From assembly GCF_002127325.2 (NCBI RefSeq), contig NC_035440.2, forward strand, positions 78,993,880 to 79,057,879: a stretch of DNA of 64,000 bases, read 5' to 3'. The notes beneath the pieces are model-generated. The model did not search any database. It was not told the DNA's origin and saw only the letters and a list, made by a program, of their open reading frames with translations. Below are positions 53,498 through 63,035 of the stretch, piece by piece (positions within the stretch are counted from its first letter, which is position 1; each line of letters starts with the position of its first letter). The translations under genes and the position numbers were made by a program. The stretch comes from Helianthus annuus. Lineage: Eukaryota > Streptophyta > Magnoliopsida > Asterales > Asteraceae.

Positions 53498-54523
53498 CCA
53501 AGATCGATCGTAAGAGTTCTTGTCAAACAATGGCCATGCTTGGCTAAACTCTTACATCACTTAGTGAAGACAAATCTTTTATGTATTACTTTTTGATTTC
53601 CAACCTTTGGCACCTTTTTATTTGCGTATATATTAATGACTTTCATAACTAGTTTTCTACATTAAAGGCGAATTTTAGTTAATCATTCTTCATGTTTCGT
53701 TGATTCACTCATTCGTGTCTTTACGGTGTATATAAAGCACGTTAACTGCCTGAAAGAGGGTTAGAGGGTGGTTGGGTAAATTCTTGTCTCGTTCAGTGTA
53801 TAGATCCTGCGATAACCTGGTTCAAGTTTAGTAAGACTTCACGAGTGGGCGGTACAATCTTCCTCGAGAGAAGTAAGAACTGCTTGAATCCCTTATCTAT
53901 AAACTACTACTAAAACTTTAAACCAACCTTGCGGGACTGTATATTTGCTGACTCAGACCAATATGTTAAGGGTAATGTGCATGGAAGGGGTCCTACCACT
54001 TTTCGCATTAATAACTTACTTAATTCTCTTTCAATAATCCGACCTTGCGAGACTGTATCCTTGCTGACTCAGACCAATAGGTTGAGGGTAACGCTGCCTG
54101 CAAGGGGGCCTACTACTATAACTTAAAGATAATCTTTTAAAATGCCCAAAGTGCGGAAATCATTAAAGGATACATAAAAGAGGAGTTGGAACCAAGTGAT
54201 TCCTTCTTGTCTATTTGTTTTCCTTATATTTTATTTTTGTTTTATAGTTTGTCTTTTTATAACTTTGAAAACTTTTTATCAAAATTTGGTTAGATTAGAT
54301 GTTAATGATAAGCCGGTACTAAAAGCTCTTGTGTCCTTGGACGACCTCGGTATCTTGCCATCACTATACTACGTCCGCGATGAGTGCACTTGCCCTAACG
54401 TGTGTAGAGTGATAGTATTATATCGTGTTTTATAAATTTAAAACTAGATTCATAAGTAAAAAGAGACTAAAATATATCTATAAATTATAGCCATACCCTC
54501 ACACGTCAATATATATATATAAT

Positions 54524-54560
54524 GTAGTATGTGCACACTTTAGGGTGACGGGTCTTAAGT
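54524..54560. repeat. 37-bp direct repeat, left copy
   Basis: GTAGTATGTGCACACTTTAG then GGTGACGGGTCTTAAGT; 36 of 37 bases recur at 55322-55358. Confidence 0.85.
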
Positions 54561-54625
54561 GTGTGTTTATCAAAGTGTAATCAGAATTTTAAGCTTATTG
54601 TGTGAATTCATGAACAAACTTTTTA

Positions 54626-55252
54626 CATCATTTGGGATCTGTATCATTTTACATTTACTAGTGGTCGGTTTCCATTTTCATCTAACTATTGTTAGAACCG
54701 TTAAAGACTGTTGATACTAGCTAGATTAATAGTTTAGGGTAGTTTGTGGGATAAATTAAAGCTAATGGGCTTGTTTTGTAAACAAAGGAAACTCCTCTCA
54801 GTTTTCATCATTTTGAACATTCAAACACCTAATCAATAGGTGTTTGTGTGTTAATCAATTACCATCACTATGATCCGAAGCTATTGGGATCTACAATTTG
54901 GTATCAGAGCCTTAGTCCTGTTAATTGATTTTTGATTTTTGATGTTTTTGAAAATTTGTGGGTTTTTGTTGTTAATATTCAAAGTTTTTTTTTTTAAATC
55001 TTAGGTGAAAATGGTTTAAATTGGTGCGTGTTTGGAGTTGTCTAAAAGTGTTTTAGAACAACTTAAATTGATTACTACATCATTTGGGATTTGTATCATT
55101 TTATATTTACTTGTGTGTCAGTTTCCATTTTCATCTAGCTATTGTTGGAATCGTTAAAGACTGTTGATACTAGCTAGATTAATAGTTTAGGGTAGTTTGT
55201 AGGATTAATTAAAGCTAAGGGGCTTGTTATTTAAACAAAGGAAACTCCTTTG
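54626..55252 (+). mobile_element. E11: TRIM-like miniature LTR element
   Basis: A 206-bp LTR (54690-54895, TGTTAGAACC...GATCTACA) is followed by a primer site TGGTATCAGAGCC at 54899 and only about 230 bp of non-coding interior, then a second LTR from 55143 that breaks off near 55252. The 64 bp before the first LTR match those before the second, meaning that an interior end precedes both: the arrangement is interior-LTR-interior-LTR. No coding, as usual for TRIMs. Confidence 0.7.
54899..54910 (+). other. E11 primer-binding site
   Basis: TGGTATCAGAGC, three bases after the short LTR. Confidence 0.8.
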
Positions 55253-55321
55253 TTTGGGCGGCGTATTTTTTAGGGTGCCGATGCATTTGTTAAATACACG
55301 GGTAGTAGTAACATATATAGG

Positions 55322-55358
55322 GTAGTATTTGCACACTTTAGGGTGACGGGTCTTAAGT
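55322..55358. repeat. 37-bp direct repeat, right copy
   Basis: One mismatch to 54524-54560; it directly abuts the E12 LTR. Confidence 0.85.
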
Positions 55359-56090
55359 TGAGAGTCCAGGATACGACGGGTTTAGATGGAAGTTTGGGTA
55401 GAAAAGAACTAATTCGGTAGAATATTATTATTAAGAACGGTGTAGAAGTAGAAAGATTCGTTATAAGTTGAAAGCTTCATTCATACCGAAAGAGCATACA
55501 TCTTTTACAAGCTGGAGAAAAACAAAAATCTCCAGCATTTCCCCTCTGGGAACTCCAAAACTTCACAAATTCTAACACATGATATGGGCATGACTCATTC
55601 GTGCGAATGAGTCTTCTTCGTGCGCCTGAGTCTCATTCGTGCGAATGAGTCTCATTCATATGAAGCACTCCTAAGCTCCAAATCTCATGTGTTCGAATCT
55701 AACTCTCATCTATACAATATTCAACACACGCTCTATCTAGCTCATTCACATAGTGACAGACACACAAAATATGCACTAACAATTTCCCCTTGTACGTCAC
55801 TGTCGAAGCTCGATCTTTCAAAACAAGAGCCGTATTTGAATATTTTGCAACTTCAATCAGGCATCTTGATATCTTCATTTGATTCCCCCTTGATTGATGA
55901 TTCGGGCTTGCATTATCTTTATTAAAAACAAATTCCCCCTAAAATGAATCTTCAAGTTTTAGTTTGCATGGTTTCCAACCTCCTCTGATTTACTATACTG
56001 CAATCTTCACGAATAATCACCAACTAGAAACTAATTGATGCAACATCTCTATTTCAACATTAAGCACCCCCCGTGTTTTAGTTTTTGATT
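55359..56090 (-). mobile_element. E12: copia 3' LTR with remnant of 3' interior
   Basis: Minus strand: LTR 55781 to 55359 (TGTTAGTGCATATTTTG ... CTGGACTCTCA), 423 bp, related to E10. Next to it is the polypurine tract CAAGGGGAAAT (55782-55792), then about 300 bp of 3' interior with further AGGGGGAAT tracts. The coding part is absent; the right limit is approximate. The LTR contains the self-complementary word TCATTCGTGCGAATGAG twice. Confidence 0.68.
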
Positions 56091-57284
56091 TACCACTTCC
56101 GCTTACTCTCTTAATCTTCAAAATCCCAACCGGAAAACTACCTCTCTCAATCCAACCTTCAACACAAGAAATTCATCCACACAACCATAACCCTCACCCA
56201 CCGTCTCCCTCAACCACCCACCCACATCGGACCGGCGACCGGCGAATCGGTGGAGTCGGCCGCTGCCGGTGGTCCCCTCCGACGGGCGAGACCCCCCTCC
56301 TCCTCTCCCGATCTCGTCGCCTCCACCGCCACCGCCACGTCTTCCGATCTCATCGCCTCCACCGCCACCGCCACCGATACACAAGCACACCCACCCGGTG
56401 GTTCAGTTCTTCAGTGGTGGTGGAACCCGAAGAGAGAGACAAAGGTAGCGATTTTTTCTTTGTGTCTCTGTTTTGGGGGTTTTGTTTGATGTTTTTTGGT
56501 TATGTATTTTTGATGTTGTTTTGGTTCTGATCTTGACGTTTTTTTGGTGGCGGTGGCCGGTGAAGGGGGATTGTTGCGGTGGGTTAGGGGGCGGTGTGTC
56601 GGCGGCGGCGGCGGCGGAGGTGAATGATGGGTGGAGGGGTGGGGTGAGGTGAGGAGGGGTGTCTCTGTTTTGGGGGGGGGGGTTGTTTGATGTTTTTGGT
56701 TCAGTTCTGGACTTTTGTTTGATGTTTGAATGATGTTCTTGTGGGTTTAAATATGGGTTTGAATCTTTGTGGGTTTGTCTTGTGGGTTTAAATATGGGTT
56801 TGAATCTGGGTTTGAATCTTTGTTGGTTTGTCTTGTGGGTTTGAATCTTTGTGGGGTTGATTCTGTTGAATCTGTTGAATCTGGGGTTAAAACATCGGAG
56901 ATAAAACTCTGTTTTTGATGCGGGTTTGATTCTGTTGAAACGGGGTTTGATTCTGTTGAATCTGTTGAATTTTTTTTTTGAATCTGTTTGAATATGTTTG
57001 AATCATGTTCTTGTTCCTTTTGAATGTTTAAATCGGTTGAATATGGTGCCTTATTTTGAATCGGCTGTGATGATGCAAAAAAAAATGACGATGGCGCGGT
57101 AAGGATGGCGGAGGGTAGGGTTTTGAACTTGCAACCCCACTTTGCAGCCTCTGATTATCGGAAAATCTGAGCCAAAACTTCGTTTTTTTTCAAGAATCCT
57201 CTCGTTCTTTTGATTTTTTTGAGGCGTCGATGATGATAACAAAGTATCTGAGACACATCCCGAGTGTGCGATTTTTTGGGTGCG
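56091..57284. other. GC-rich, then G/T-rich stretch; possible first exon and intron of a lost gene
   Basis: 56190-56420 is far richer in G+C than its surroundings, with a repeated CTCGTCGCCTCCACCGCCAC unit (56311 and 56348). A possible donor AAAGGTAGCG near 56440 and G/T-rich DNA after it resemble a plant 5' exon and first intron. GTGTCTCTGTTTTGGGGG occurs at 56461 and 56660. From 56740 on, GGGTTTGAATCTTTGTGGG-like words repeat. No reliable ORF. Confidence 0.35.
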
Positions 57285-57960
57285 TTAGTTTTTGCGTAAA
57301 AACGTTTTTTGTAAAAAAAAAAGTTAAACCGTAAACTTTTTAACGTAAAAACGTAAAACGTAAAAAGTTTTTACCTAAAGCGTAAAAAGTTTTCCGTGAA
57401 ACGTTAAAAGTTCTTAGGTAAATCGTAAAACGTAAATTTTTTTTAGTAAAACGTAAAAACGTAAAAACGTAAAAACGTAAAAAACGTTAACGTTAACGTA
57501 AAACGTAAATAACGTTAACGTAAAAAACCAGCGCGTAAAACGTAAAAAAACGTTAACGTAAAAAACCGGCGCGTAAAACGTAAAAAAAACGTTGACGTAA
57601 AAAACTGGGACGTAAAACGCAAAAAACCGGCGCGTAAACGTAAATAACGTTAACGTAAAAAACCGGCGCGTAAGACGTAAAAAAACGTTAATGTAAAAAA
57701 CCGGCACGTAAAACGCAAAAAAACGTTGACATAAAAAACCAGGACGTAAAACGCAAAAAACCGGCGCGTAAAACGTAAATAACGTTAACGTAAAAAACCG
57801 GGACGTAAAACGCAAAAAACCGGCGCGTAAAACGTAAATAACATTAACGTAAAAAATCGGGGCGTAAAACGTAAAAACGGCGCGTTGAAAAAACGACGCA
57901 TGAAAAAGCCGAGCGAAAAAACGGCGCGTCAAAAACGAGGCGTGAAAAGGCCGGGCGTAA
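57285..57960. repeat. Tandem array rich in ACGTAAAA and CGGCGCG words
   Basis: About 675 bp of head-to-tail, partly higher-order repeats. The core is GTTAACGTAAAAAACCGG then CGCGTAAAACGTAAAAAAAC (about 38-45 bp). It has dozens of ACGT tetramers. A 172-codon minus-strand frame inside it is only the repeat read as Phe/Arg-rich peptide and is not a gene. Confidence 0.85.
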
Positions 57961-58303
57961 AAATCTTAAAAATTAAAAAAATTATAATAAAAATTTGATT
58001 TCAAAAAATTGTTTTACAAAAAAAAATCTGTTTGTAAATAAAAAATAATTATTAAGTCAAAAAAAACTAATTAATGAATAGGACAAAAAAGGTAATTTAA
58101 AATTAATATATATAAAAAGACAAAGTAGAGTGATTTTACTTAAATACCCTTTTGGATTATAATATTAAAGACATTATAAGACAAAAAACTTTTAATATTA
58201 ATATTAACTACTTTTAATCACATCCATCCATCTAGTTGATCTATGGGCCAGAAAGTGGTTCCTATGGTTCTTACAACTAGAGGTGGTTTTCATTTTAGCG
58301 ATC

Positions 58304-58347
<44 letters not shown>

Positions 58348-59291
58348 TAGTCGGAACCCGCGCGTTGCGGCGGCGGCAACAATTTACAATGCGGTTTTCG
58401 TTTTTCAGTTAGTCGAGCGAGGTATGAAGGTAGTCCTTTTGGAAGGAATTTTTTTTAATCAAGGAATTACTTGTCATCCAAAGTCTGGTTGTCTTTTTCT
58501 TTCGTATTATAGTGTTTTAGCTGGCTATCTTTTAGATTAGAACTCTAGAAGACACTTTATATTCTCATGGTTCCACACTTCTACATGGCACATATATACT
58601 TTTGTTCACTTATTCATGTATGCATGGAATTGTAATATATAGATCCAGTTTCTTCTTTTTCTTTTAGTAATGATCAATACCAATTGTTCCATGTTAAAAA
58701 AATGTAATCTCAAAAAATACAAGTTAAAATGAACGTCGTACAATCCAAACTCAATATGAAATAATAATAAAGTAAAATGGTTAACAAATCAAAAACCAAA
58801 GAGAGGCAAAAATCTTGATTTATTTGCAATAGTTAAAAACCCGATAACCAAACATTTCGGTCCAGCTAGCACCCAAAACCAATCGAATACACCTCTAGTT
58901 TAACCATATAAATTATCATATTACAACAGTTAAAACAAATGTAAAGAATTCTACTATGACAACATGACCTTATCCTACTGAAATCACACAATATAAATGT
59001 AATCGCATAGTGTAGAGCTGTCAATGACCATACTGATTTTGTCCAGAAAATTAACTCCGGCATTATTCTCCATGAGTGGTTAGTCGCATGTTGGTCTCAT
59101 GAAAAATGTCAATTCAGCATCATAAGAAATAATCTGGTGTCCTACGCGTCAATTGTGTCACCTAAAATTAACCTTAAACAAAAACCAACTTATAAACAGA
59201 TGTATATGACTGAAAATCATTACTCACAGTGGGATGAAGTCCAGAATGAGGCGGGTTCCACAATGACAACATTATTAAAATGATGCATCTT
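57961..59291. other. AT-rich non-coding stretch
   Basis: Includes an AT tract at 58307-58346 followed by ACTAGTCGGAACCCGCGCGT. From 59040 to 59291 it is probably the 3' flank or UTR of the gene fragment read on the minus strand. No coding region supported. Confidence 0.4.
58307..58346. repeat. (TA)20 microsatellite
   Basis: Pure TA dinucleotides. Confidence 0.95.
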
Positions 59292-59411
59292 TCAATCTTC
59301 AGCATCTAGTGATTTGTCTACAGGTGCACCTGTTTCTTCTTTATTACCAATATTGCCATCTGGTTCCTTTATTAAGTACTCTTTTAGTAGAGATCCTTTC
59401 ATATCCTCAGC
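59292..59411 (-). pseudogene. Last exon of an unidentified host gene
   Basis: Minus strand: acceptor TTTTGCAATAG precedes a 40-codon open stretch AEDMKGSLLKEYLIKEPDGN ... SLDAED ending in TGA at 59292-59294. Acidic tail, no domain I recognise. The upstream exon is proposed at 60391-60459; both junctions are phase 0. It is unlike retroelement sequence. It could be a living gene only if the transcript survives the E13 insertion upstream, which is unlikely. Confidence 0.42.
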
Positions 59412-59570
59412 CTATTGCAAAATACCCAAAACTGTTTAGAAAATATATCAAAGTATGTTCAATATAATAAAATTTTATAGTTTACGATTTATTATGTTTC
59501 AAAAAGGAGTTTGATTTAAATATAATAAAAAACCAGTTAAAAAAGCAAATGATATATATAAAAAAATAAA

Positions 59571-59652
59571 CAACACTTGAGAGATTCGAACTCTTGCGGG
59601 GAAACACCATGTACTTAGCAGGCACAAGCCTTAACCACTCGGCCAAAGCGTT
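59571..59652 (-). tRNA. tRNA-Ser (anticodon GCT), possibly a pseudogene
   Basis: 82 nt on the minus strand starting AACGCTTTGGCCGAGTGG. The acceptor arm AACGCTT pairs with AAGTGTT (one G-U), the D-arm is GCCGAGTGGTTAAGGC, the anticodon stem-loop TGTGC-CTGCTAA-GTACA gives GCT, there is a long variable arm typical of Ser, and the T-loop is TTCGAAT. Deviations: an A-C mismatch at the outer T-stem, one mismatch in the variable arm, and a 5' A instead of the usual G. It lies in the intron of the gene fragment, same strand. There is no obvious T-run just downstream. It may be functional or a decayed copy. Confidence 0.7.
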
Positions 59653-60019
59653 GTTGTTATCAAATAATAAATAATACATATATCACATGATTCTGTGTTA
59701 TTTATCTTTACGTCAAACATATTACAGTATTAAATCAGCCTAATTATTTCATTATGGATAAATATAGATAGTTCCTTATTTGGGGGAAATGTACCGGGTT
59801 CGTGTGGCCTACCTCGGTTGAGGACCACATTGGGACTTAAGGATGTTGACTGGTTTGGTTTCATGTCGATTGCGTTTTGAGCAATCAAATAGCAGAACCA
59901 TATAAGATTTTTGTGTCGATTATGTTTCGGGTTTAATGGAGTTTCTAACATGGGCCAGAGGCCCATAACACATTTTTACTTAATGGGCCTATACATTTTT
60001 GCTCTATGAGCCTCAAAGA

Positions 60020-60315
60020 TTTTTACCGGTAACCTGCAGTAGTTAATGCATCTAGATCTACGTAACAATTTGATTTCCGAAACTATACCTATAAACTTCG
60101 GGAAGCTTCGGATGCTCAGCCGTGCTTTATTGTCCGGAAACCGGATCTACGGTCAGATTCCATACACGATATCCTACATCTTCCGTCTCTTAGATCTAGA
60201 TCTCTCGTTAAACCGGATCTCCAGTCCAATTCCTGAATCTCTCGGTAAAATGGCGGTTTTAGCGACATTAAACCTTGACGGAAACAGAATTTTCAATAAA
60301 TTACCGGTGACATGA
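60020..60315 (+). pseudogene. Leucine-rich-repeat fragment, DRT100-like
   Basis: Plus strand, about 95 codons: LMHLDLRNNLISETIPINFG, KLRMLSRALLSGNRIYGQIP, LLDLDLSLNRISSPIPESLG, KMAVLATLNLDGNRI. Four plant-type LRRs of the LxxLxLxxNxIxxxIP form. The wording MLSRALLSGNRIYG and GKMAVLATLNLDGN is that of DRT100/polygalacturonase-inhibitor-like secreted LRR proteins. A TAG stands just before the first Met and a TGA follows PVT. Signal peptide, N-terminal cap and most repeats are missing, so this is a captured or decayed piece. It lies inside the intron of the gene fragment, on the opposite strand. Confidence 0.75.
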
Positions 60316-60390
60316 AAATTACATGATAATCTTGAAGACCAACTGGAAAAAGAAACAAAAACTATTACATAGAAGCATCAAAAAGCATAC

Positions 60391-60459
60391 CTTGCCTACA
60401 AGTTTATCAATATCGGGGCATATATCTTCTAGCGTCTGGCACATGTTGGTAACCCAAGT
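60391..60459 (-). pseudogene. Penultimate exon of the unidentified host gene, cut by E13
   Basis: Minus strand: TWVTNMCQTLEDICPDID then KLVGK followed by the donor GTATGC at 60390. 23 codons remain; the rest of the exon is displaced or lost because the E13 LTR starts at 60460. Joined in phase 0 to 59411 it gives one continuous reading frame. No family recognised. Confidence 0.4.
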
Positions 60460-63035
60460 TGTAACACCCCCAAAATTCCACCTTCGGAAACCCCGCGAGG
60501 CGTGTTACGCATCAGAGTTCGAGCCACCAATCACATTGAACCAATGGTAAATATTTAAATAAATCATGACATTAATTTACTCACATAAGTTGTCAACATA
60601 ATATTAATTCTCAAAAGTTGTGTAGCGGAAGCATGTATTAAGTTGTTTAGCAATCGTTTCATAATAACGTTTAAAACCAAAGTATCACATGTATTTTAAT
60701 CCAAAAGCCTCGATCCATGACCACCCCAGCACTCCCAGATAGCAAGCTTCCCAATTCCAGAATACCTAACGACCTGCGAGCATGTAACACGTGTATCAGA
60801 CAAAGCTGGCGAGTTCACAGTTTTAGAAAATGTTTATTACCCGTTGTGTGTAAAACCGTTCAATAACCACTGCAAGTAATATTGTTAATATCTCATTCCA
60901 AACACGGACGGCTCACGGACTGCCCTTCCCACGTACTCCTATCTAGTACTGGGCCAGACTGGGTCATTAGTTCACCTCCGTCCTCTACAGGCACGGGGTG
61001 AGGGTGCCAAACCTAAGTAGCGCTACTAACTAATACCCGATGAGGGACTTACAAAAGATGACAGGTGAGAATATTAACCAATATACCCGTTTTTACCCAA
61101 AGACTTATCCCCCCATGGGATACCCACTGACTGTCCCCAACCACTGGGACGCATGCTCGAATGTAGTGAACTCACCTCGGTTTTGCTCGGTTAGGCTAAA
61201 AGCTCGAGTCACAGTTGATTAACCAAGTCCTATCGTGGTTAAAAGAGTCGGTCAATTTTCATGAATTCATCATACACGTATCGAGTTACACATAATATTC
61301 GAACACAAGTTAGCCAATCACATTTTATCACGTATGTCGTAGTAAGCATTTGAGTTATAGCACATTCACGTCAACAATTCACAAAACAATCTATATAATA
61401 GACTTATGCATAAATCCACCAGACCCAATTATTTGTCACGATTTCATATTGTCAAATGTTAGCAGTTTGTGTTTATTACACGCAATTCACCCAACAGTCC
61501 AACCGGCCCAACATACCATTGTATGTTGGTACGATCCGACAGAAATAACCCAAATCAACTCGCCAATGGTGTTTCCCAGCCCACATATAACTTAGTCGAG
61601 TTGCTTGATTCACGAGGCCCACTAATTAGGCTGTTTTGTTTATCATTCTACGTATCCCGAACCGAGTACGTCAATGTGTGCGGCCCCACTGGATTCCAGG
61701 CCCAATTATTAAGTGAAATCGATTAGGACTTCCAGTCCAGTTTAGTATGTATGTATTACCCACTACGCAGCCCCAAATATTTGACATAACATCCCCAATC
61801 GTTCAATCATGGTTTAACCAGGAATTAAAAGAATATCTAAACAATCTCTTTGACTCCCTTATAACTCGGCCCACTATTCCAGGACAATATACTATCTAAA
61901 CAACCTGTGTTAATTATCATTGGACATGGTTATCTTTATTCATAATTCATGAGTTCAAGTATTGTAACTATGTACATGTAATCACCCCCTACTGTTGATC
62001 GAGCCCATATTTGTTCCAGGTTCAGGTTCAAACAAATTAAACAACATACTTTAGCTAATTTACCCACATTTATATCATCACGACTCCAAACGCATAACAC
62101 GTCCAGTCCGTTTCTTACTGGCCGATTAATATGTATTGACCTATGTTTCATAAGACAATCCTATATGCATAATTGATAACATACATCACACTCCTAAATA
62201 ATTCACAATTCACAGCAACATATATCAATGGCACATTTGTCGCTAACATTTAGTCGATCTCGCGTACGGACTTTAATATACAAGAACAAATAACCAACAA
62301 TAACGGATTGCTACCATAACAGTTTATCCACACAACTTCCACAACAATAACCCTAGGTCACATATACATTTTCTAATCGGTTGATCATGCGAGCATCTAA
62401 ACGAGAATAAGCCATGAAAAACCTATCACACTGAAACAAGATTTCATAATGAATGTCATATACTAACCGGAATCTTGGTGAATTACTTTGCTATTCCGAT
62501 CAGAGGGGATATAACTTCTGCCGTCGCAATATGTTGAGAAAATAGGGTTTAATGTGATATGTATTTTCTTTGGTGATAATACACTACGTTCCTGGGGTTA
62601 TAAAATAAACACATGTGGGCCAATACAAGACATCTAATAACACCTAAGAGGGCCGAGTGACTAAGGTTTTGGGCCAAGATTCTGTGAGTCTGCATTAGCC
62701 CATGCGCATACCAAAGAACTGGGCCACTCACATTGCTAGACGGTCAATGCTTTGGGCCGATCTGGGCCGCTTATGATTGCTGATCTAAACGGTCATTTGG
62801 GCCGGTTGTTTATTGATGTTGCACGCCAAGATTGGGACAAGTCCGATCACTTACGTCAACGGGTTTCTAATTCAACGAGTATATTCATATCGCGGTCCGA
62901 TTATACGCTACACACACACGCATCACACAACTACCAAGCATATACTAGTACGCTAAACAGGATCACGGGTTGAATGAATAGATTTAAAACAAGAACGGAA
63001 TCGAAAACACTGACCTTGAATTTCGGGTTGTCACA
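60460..63035 (-). repeat. E13 3' LTR
   Basis: Non-coding. Many GGGCC or GGCCC words, notably 61500-61720 and 62640-62810. No convincing single TATA box chosen. Small ORFs are random. Confidence 0.78.

Larger units (their letters stand above)
52226..54508 (+). mobile_element. E9: Athila-like gypsy 3' end and LTR
   Basis: The leading 140 bp end in GCTTGAGGACAAGCAAAG and the polypurine tract AAGTGTGGGGGTATT, the known 3' boundary style of Athila-type elements. The LTR runs from TGATGTGTGTAAAAT at 52364 to about ACACGTCA at 54508, with TATA CTATAAATAGG at 52901. It has two copies of a CTTGCG(G/A)GACTGTAT...GCTGACTCAGACC block (about 53930 and 54048). It is interrupted by E10. The interior upstream is lost. 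Confidence 0.65.

Noticed and set aside
56250..56489. 79-codon plus-strand ORF in the GC-rich island
   Set aside because: It begins at a non-ATG codon, is low complexity (Ala/Thr/Ser) and shows no homology that I know. Kept only as part of the island description.
57414..57932. 172-codon Phe/Arg-rich minus-strand ORF
   Set aside because: It is the ACGTAAAA tandem array read in one frame; TTTACG words give repeated Phe-Tyr-Ala/Arg pieces. No start context or domain.
58290..58380. Possible Helitron end (CTAGT next to an AT run, then CGCGCGTT)
   Set aside because: CTAGT is present but there is no clear hairpin just before it, no TC start was located and no rep/helicase sequence is seen. Too weak to call.
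59730..59966. 78-codon minus-strand ORF
   Set aside because: No motif, no repeat partner, within the intron of the gene fragment; random open frame.
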